64,000 bases of DNA, taken from contig JALHQT010000001.1 of the NCBI GenBank assembly GCA_022841825.1, forward strand, positions 558,001-622,000. The letters are read 5' to 3'. Under the pieces are notes generated by a model. The model was not told where the DNA came from, did not search any database, and worked only from the letters and a program-made list of their open reading frames with translations. Made by a program: the position numbers and the translations under genes. This DNA is from Anaerolineae bacterium (GTDB lineage Bacteria; Chloroflexota; Anaerolineae; Aggregatilineales; Phototrophicaceae). This document shows, piece after piece, positions 60,068-64,000 of this stretch; position 1 is the first letter of the stretch; every line of letters begins with the position of its first letter.

Positions 60068-61123
60068 TTAGTTCCAGCGGCTTGCATTCCCCCTGGGATC
60101 GTCGTTTTCAGGGTCCTCATCAACGAGGTCCCACAGCAGTAGATTTTCGCCGGGCATACTTGCGCTGACGAGCGCATCTTCCAGTGACTCGATCATTGCC
60201 TCATCAATTGCGTAGGCAGGATCATCCATCAGTCGTTGAAGAATGCGTGTGACTTCCTTGCCCCCAATTTCGCCGAGTGCCCAGATACAGACCTCTTGAA
60301 TATCCCTATCTGGTTCATGCACCATCCGCGATAGCTTCGGTACCGCTTCTTCGATCCCGATCTCCCCGGCTGCCCTTGCTGCCTCATACCGAACCTCGGA
60401 GTCCGGGCTGTTAAGCTCGTGCTGCACCATCGAAGACCATTCATGGTCGAAACTCTTGCCCATCGCGAACAGCGCGCCGATTTTGAAAGCGCGTTCCTGG
60501 CTGTGGTAACCCTCCAGAATCGCTTCGTTTACGCCGTCTCGGCTCGCGTTGCCGAGCGATTCAAGTGCGCGACGCCGTACTTCAATGTCCTCGTCTTCAT
60601 TGTGGAACATCGCGAAACATGCATCAACACAGGCAGCGGTTTGTGTTTCCGGCAAGTCGTCTAACTCGCCCAGGAGGATATACTTTCCCAAGGCACTCGC
60701 CGCCTGAGCGCGCACAGCACTCGAGTCGTCTTCAAATGCCAGGTTAAGGAGCGTTCGCATCCCCTCGAGTGTTTCATCTGTCCAGAGGAGTTCGACAGCA
60801 GCGGCGCGTACTGCCGCGTCATCATCCTCTACGGCATAAAGACCTAGTGTTCTGAAATCCAGCTCGAAGTTGGTTTCGGATGTGTCGACAAGTTCTTGAA
60901 TGACACGAGCGCGATACTCTGCGTCCAATCGCTGCCACACGGTATCCAGCTCGGCAATCTGATCGCTCTCCAATTTGGATAATCCATAATGGACAAGGGC
61001 TGTTAGCCCCGTTGCAGCGCCTTGCTGCAGCGCTTCCAGCGTCTGTGGCAGCGTGGGATGCGGTATCTCTTCGACCTCATCCCCAAATCCCAGGTCATCG
61101 TCTTCGTCGTGTTCGTAATTCAA
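60068..61123 (-). CDS. HEAT-repeat protein
   Basis: The protein has 351 residues. It has an acidic N terminus (DEDDDLGFGDEVEEI) and at least five HEAT/PBS-lyase type repeats, e.g. AAVRAAAVELLWTDE, SAVRAQAASALGKYI, IEVRRRALESLGNAS, SEVRYEAARAAGEIG and RDIQEVCIWALGEIGG. Such scaffolds bind proteins; no enzyme activity is predicted. It is 18 bp from rseP, probably one operon. Confidence 0.9.
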   Translation of the reverse strand: MNYEHDEDDDLGFGDEVEEIPHPTLPQTLEALQQGAATGLTALVHYGLSKLESDQIAELDTVWQRLDAEYRARVIQELVDTSETNFELDFRTLGLYAVEDDDAAVRAAAVELLWTDETLEGMRTLLNLAFEDDSSAVRAQAASALGKYILLGELDDLPETQTAACVDACFAMFHNEDEDIEVRRRALESLGNASRDGVNEAILEGYHSQERAFKIGALFAMGKSFDHEWSSMVQHELNSPDSEVRYEAARAAGEIGIEEAVPKLSRMVHEPDRDIQEVCIWALGEIGGKEVTRILQRLMDDPAYAIDEAMIESLEDALVSASMPGENLLLWDLVDEDPENDDPRGNASRWN

Positions 61124-61141
61124 CGTACTACCCCCTTGTTG

Positions 61142-62611
61142 TTAGCGAAAGGCATTGGTGATTGGATTGATGAGGTCATTGAATGTGACCAGCACCATCA
61201 GGGATAACAGTATGACTAAGCCGACCAGGTGCACCAGTCCTTCGCGCTCAGGCGTAATCGGTCTTCCACGAATGATTTCGATGAGGACAAACAGGATTCT
61301 TCCCCCGTCCAGCGCGGGAATGGGAAGCAGATTGGTTAAGCCCAGCGACAGGCTGACCAAGGCAATAAACTGTAAGAAGTCCCCCGGTCGTTGGTTCGTG
61401 ACACTCTGTTCCAGCACGAATCCGCCCAGTTGCCCGATCCCAGCGGGACCGACCGGTCGCGCTAACTCAGGATCAACGGTTCCCTGGAGGATCTGAGCAG
61501 GCAAGCTAATGATCGTATTGAGGACGAAACCCATCTGATCCCAGGCGTATGGAATGGCAACCCCTAATGACTGCGGTTGAAGGCGCTCTAGTGGAATGCC
61601 GTCGATATAGGTGATGCCTGCACTACGGTCAACAGTCGCGTTCATCTGGTCTATCAGGCTGTCTTGCGACGAGGCGAACACCACCCCCATCCTCCATTGC
61701 GCATCCGCTTCGTCAAAGCGCGGCGTAATCGTGATTTCCTGTTCCTCGTTACCGCGCAATACGACAAGCAGGATTGGCTCACCACCATTCACCTGTGTCC
61801 TGGCGCGCAGTTCGTCAAAGCTGTTTATGAGGTCGCCGTTGAAGCGGATGATCAAATCGCCAGCTTCGATCCCCGCCGATTCTGCCGCCGACTCTTCGCT
61901 GATACCCATCACGAGCGGATGAATACTGGTGTCCATCGTAGACGGATCAAGGTCTAGCGTGACTGGGATCTCAATCAGATCTTGTTCTCCAGCACGACGT
62001 ACACCCAGAACTGCCGTTCCTTCTACGCCATAGAGTCGCTCCGCGAATTCCGCGCGAGTATCGAAAAACTCATCATTGATGGTTTCAATCGCGTCGCTGA
62101 CTTGCAGGTTGCTACCGGAAAACACCGACTCTGGGGAAATGTCGGTCACAAAGACACGTCCGCCAATAATCTCTGGGAGACCCAAGAGCGCGACCACAGT
62201 CAGAAGCACGAACGCCATCAGGAAGTTAGCAATCGACCCCGCCGCCATGAACATGATCCGTTCAAGAGGCTTTGCTTCGTAGACCGATTTCGGGTTTTGG
62301 ATGCCACGCCGAAGCGCTTCGGCGCGATCGCTTTCCGTCTCCTGATCCCCACCCTGGCTGACAATACCTTCTCCGATAGGTCGCACAAACCCACCAAGCG
62401 GCAGCCAGTTTAGGGTGTAATCGGTGCCACCGAGTCTGAACAGACGCAGCATCTTTGGCGGCATTCCGATCCCGAATTCAAGTATCGTGATGCCCACAGC
62501 CTTGGCTGCAAGAAAGTGACCAAGCTCATGGATGATCACTGCGGGTATCAGCACCAATATGAAGGCAATGATTCCTATCAGGAGGTCGTTACCCAGAATT
62601 GACTGTATCAT
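61142..62611 (-). CDS. rseP: Site-2 protease RseP-like, M50 family
   Basis: The protein has 489 residues. Zinc motif IIHELGHFLAAKAVG (His28, Glu29, His32) lies in the first membrane segment, and the third ligand region is LLPIPALDGGRILFVL. Two PDZ domains lie between the membrane segments (RVFVTDISPESVF, then EESAAESAGIEAGDLIIRF). The enzyme cuts transmembrane anti-sigma factors in envelope stress signalling. It is followed by the HEAT-repeat gene. Confidence 0.93.
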   Translation of the reverse strand: MIQSILGNDLLIGIIAFILVLIPAVIIHELGHFLAAKAVGITILEFGIGMPPKMLRLFRLGGTDYTLNWLPLGGFVRPIGEGIVSQGGDQETESDRAEALRRGIQNPKSVYEAKPLERIMFMAAGSIANFLMAFVLLTVVALLGLPEIIGGRVFVTDISPESVFSGSNLQVSDAIETINDEFFDTRAEFAERLYGVEGTAVLGVRRAGEQDLIEIPVTLDLDPSTMDTSIHPLVMGISEESAAESAGIEAGDLIIRFNGDLINSFDELRARTQVNGGEPILLVVLRGNEEQEITITPRFDEADAQWRMGVVFASSQDSLIDQMNATVDRSAGITYIDGIPLERLQPQSLGVAIPYAWDQMGFVLNTIISLPAQILQGTVDPELARPVGPAGIGQLGGFVLEQSVTNQRPGDFLQFIALVSLSLGLTNLLPIPALDGGRILFVLIEIIRGRPITPEREGLVHLVGLVILLSLMVLVTFNDLINPITNAFR

Positions 62612-62693
62612 TCGTGTCTGCTTTCTACCTCTATGGTATCTGCATTATAGGGTCAATGTCGCCCCTATCAGATATTTCATAATCTTCGCTCAC

Positions 62694-63671
62694 CTAGGCG
62701 GATGAGATAATCTGAGCGCCCTCGCCCACTTCAGCAACGATCAGATCTTCAGTAATGGACAGGTTCTCTAACGCCTGCCTTACAGCTTTAGCATCGTCTC
62801 TTACACAAATACAATGGACGTTCGGTCCAGCGTCGAGTGTATAGCAGACACGCAGACCATCCGCCCGCAGTTGGCGTACACGCGCCATCAGCGCGAGTGA
62901 TGCTGGCAACCAGTAAAACAATGGCGGTTGGCTTGTCATCATTACGGCGTGCATTAGGTTGCTGTCATGTTCAACAACCGTTGCGAATGATGGGAAGTCG
63001 CGTTGGGCGATAGCTGCCTTGACCCGCTTCAGTCGCTCCTCCGCTCCCGCCACTCGCGCCGCCTGCAGATCGCTGGTCTTAGCTGATGCGTGCCCATCCG
63101 TCGATCCTGTCGCTTTGTGCGCTTTGCTGATGACTGCGATGATGTCGGTCAGATGCCAGTGATCCAGGGGGAAAGCGGTTTCTGCGAACGAATCCTCATG
63201 GGTATCGGCGGCGTGCCACTCCACATAACCACTCGGTATCGAGCGAGACGCTGATCCCGATCCAAGCCGCGCGAGTGTGCTTGCTTCGCGTTCGGAAACT
63301 GTCTGCCCTGAAGCCGCGATTGCCGCGACCGTCAGTGCGGCAAAAGCTGACGCTGATGAAGCAATACCTGCGCCGGTTGGAAAATTGTTTTGAGTTGTGA
63401 TTATCGCATGGGCGTGAATGTTAAAGCGGTTTCGGATTGCGTCCAGATGTCTGACCACGCGATTCGTCGCATCGTGCTGCGCTTCCATGCCATTCATGGT
63501 AAGTCGGTCGTGGTTTAGCGCTGGGTCCCAGGTCACCGTCGTCTCTGTAAATAGCCCTGAGAGATTCATGCTGACGGAGGAATTACTTGGCAAACGCAGC
63601 TCGTGATCTCGATTGCCCCAATACTTGATGAAAGCGATGTTCGGATGTGCACGCGCAGTGGCAGTATTCAC
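62694..63671 (-). CDS. mvaD: Mevalonate-pathway decarboxylase (diphospho- or phosphomevalonate)
   Basis: The protein has 325 residues. It is a GHMP-fold enzyme with HPNIAFIKYWGNRD, PTGAGIASSASAFAAL, ARLGSGSASRSIPSGYVEW and TLDAGPNVHCI (catalytic Asp). It makes isopentenyl (di)phosphate in the mevalonate pathway. The second Lys of KYWGK, which contacts the diphosphate in studied enzymes, is Asn20 here, so the substrate may be mevalonate 5-phosphate, as in the Roseiflexus enzyme. It is divergent from the prenyltransferase gene. Confidence 0.9.
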   Translation of the reverse strand: MNTATARAHPNIAFIKYWGNRDHELRLPSNSSVSMNLSGLFTETTVTWDPALNHDRLTMNGMEAQHDATNRVVRHLDAIRNRFNIHAHAIITTQNNFPTGAGIASSASAFAALTVAAIAASGQTVSEREASTLARLGSGSASRSIPSGYVEWHAADTHEDSFAETAFPLDHWHLTDIIAVISKAHKATGSTDGHASAKTSDLQAARVAGAEERLKRVKAAIAQRDFPSFATVVEHDSNLMHAVMMTSQPPLFYWLPASLALMARVRQLRADGLRVCYTLDAGPNVHCICVRDDAKAVRQALENLSITEDLIVAEVGEGAQIISSA

Positions 63672-63739
63672 TGTCCTTGTTCCTTGTCAATCAGTCTGTT
63701 TGAGATCATACTTGAGATTATGCAGCGCTTCCACTGGCG

Positions 63740-63745
63740 TATAAT
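63740..63745 (+). promoter_or_regulatory. -10 box upstream of the prenyltransferase gene
   Basis: A perfect TATAAT lies 29 bp before the ATG at 63774. No clear -35 box is at 16-18 bp; TTGAGA lies 22 bp upstream. Confidence 0.4.
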
Positions 63746-63773
63746 GCGGTCAGGGATGAACCGAGGTTCTTGA

Positions 63774-64000
63774 ATGCCGACGACAGAAGAAGCGCGAGTA
63801 TCGCCAGCGCTGATAACGACCCCAATGAAGACATTTCGTGGACTTCTCAAGACAATGCGCCCGCATCAGTGGACGAAGAATGGCTTCGTGTTTGCGGGTG
63901 TAGTCTTTGATGGTCAGCTCTTTGTGTTGGACTCATTCATTCGAGTTCTCCTGGCATTTATTCTCCTGTGTCTGGTTGCTGGTTCTGTCTATATTGTCAA
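63774..64000 (+). CDS. UbiA-family prenyltransferase, decaprenyl-phosphate phosphoribosyltransferase-like, 5' part
   Basis: The first 75 residues are seen; the gene runs off the right edge. KTMRPHQWTKNGFVFAG near residues 26-42 fits the RP-x-QW-x-KN signature of decaprenyl-phosphate phosphoribosyltransferase and related UbiA proteins, and a membrane helix follows (VLLAFILLCLVAGSVYIV). The enzyme joins phosphoribose to polyprenyl phosphate for cell-wall arabinan. It is divergent from mvaD, also isoprenoid related. Confidence 0.8.
   Translation, partial: MPTTEEARVSPALITTPMKTFRGLLKTMRPHQWTKNGFVFAGVVFDGQLFVLDSFIRVLLAFILLCLVAGSVYIV

Noticed and set aside
1-64000. CRISPR arrays, insertion sequences, prophage, defence island
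   Set aside because: No repeated spacer pattern, transposase, integrase, terminal repeats or known defence gene set was seen.

Overview
The window looks like an ordinary chromosomal segment of a member of the Chloroflexota, probably an Anaerolineae-like lineage. This is inferred from gene content, not from a search. The signs are many secreted proteins with SH3b or LysM domains and Thr/Pro-rich linkers, a plant/cyanobacterial-type UDP-sulfoquinovose synthase, a mevalonate-branch decarboxylase whose active site looks like the phosphomevalonate enzyme known from Roseiflexus, T-box control of valS, and GAF/LuxR two-component pairs. Base composition is moderate and uniform. No prophage, insertion sequence, CRISPR array or rRNA gene was seen. 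Genes are packed with short gaps; the only stretch over 300 bp without a protein gene (17.8-18.15 kb) is a T-box leader with its promoter.

Layout. 0-2.6 kb: the 3' end of an SPFH/SHOCT protein and two poorly known envelope proteins. 2.7-5.6 kb: yajC-secD-secF. 5.6-9.9 kb: a signalling block with a response regulator/CpaE-like ATPase, a sirtuin and a GAF histidine kinase on the minus strand, and a second histidine kinase divergent from them. 9.9-14.3 kb: mutL and two tandem LysM proteins. 14.3-20.5 kb, minus strand: valS behind a T-box leader and a methyltransferase, then udk, tRNA-Thr and purH. 20.6-26.9 kb: a small conserved protein, an SH3 protein, an RNA methyltransferase, an amylosucrase-like GH13 enzyme paired with a LON-domain protein, and a PfkB sugar kinase. 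26.9-34.1 kb: a LuxR response regulator and its divergent kinase, a queuosine-precursor transporter, a solitary P-loop ATPase, a YigZ protein, an SH3 protein and an L,D-transpeptidase.

34.2-45.1 kb is mainly biosynthetic. hisZ-hisG (+) meet a long minus-strand run whose order of transcription is SxtJ-like protein, carbamoyltransferase, DUF5989-like protein, membrane protein, pheA, asd, sulfoquinovose synthase, hisD, phosphotransferase. 45.2-55.8 kb holds surface and sugar functions: a PQQ-type sugar dehydrogenase, an FGE-fold lipoprotein, an SGNH hydrolase, two nucleotide-sugar epimerases, a small Cys-rich secreted protein and two giant paralogous polytopic membrane proteins. 55.9-57.2 kb pairs a SufR-like regulator with an A-type Fe-S carrier. 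57.2-64 kb contains an SH3 protein, a LysM-M23 protein, an SCP2 protein, a HEAT-repeat protein, RseP, a (di)phosphomevalonate decarboxylase and, running off the right edge, a UbiA-family prenyltransferase.

The points most worth a second look are the regulator-sirtuin-kinase operon, the probable phosphomevalonate (not diphosphomevalonate) decarboxylase, the coexistence of a long-form HisG with HisZ, the methyltransferase between the T-box and valS, and the carbamoyltransferase module fused into an amino-acid operon. Nothing in the window is clearly a defence system or a new mobile element.
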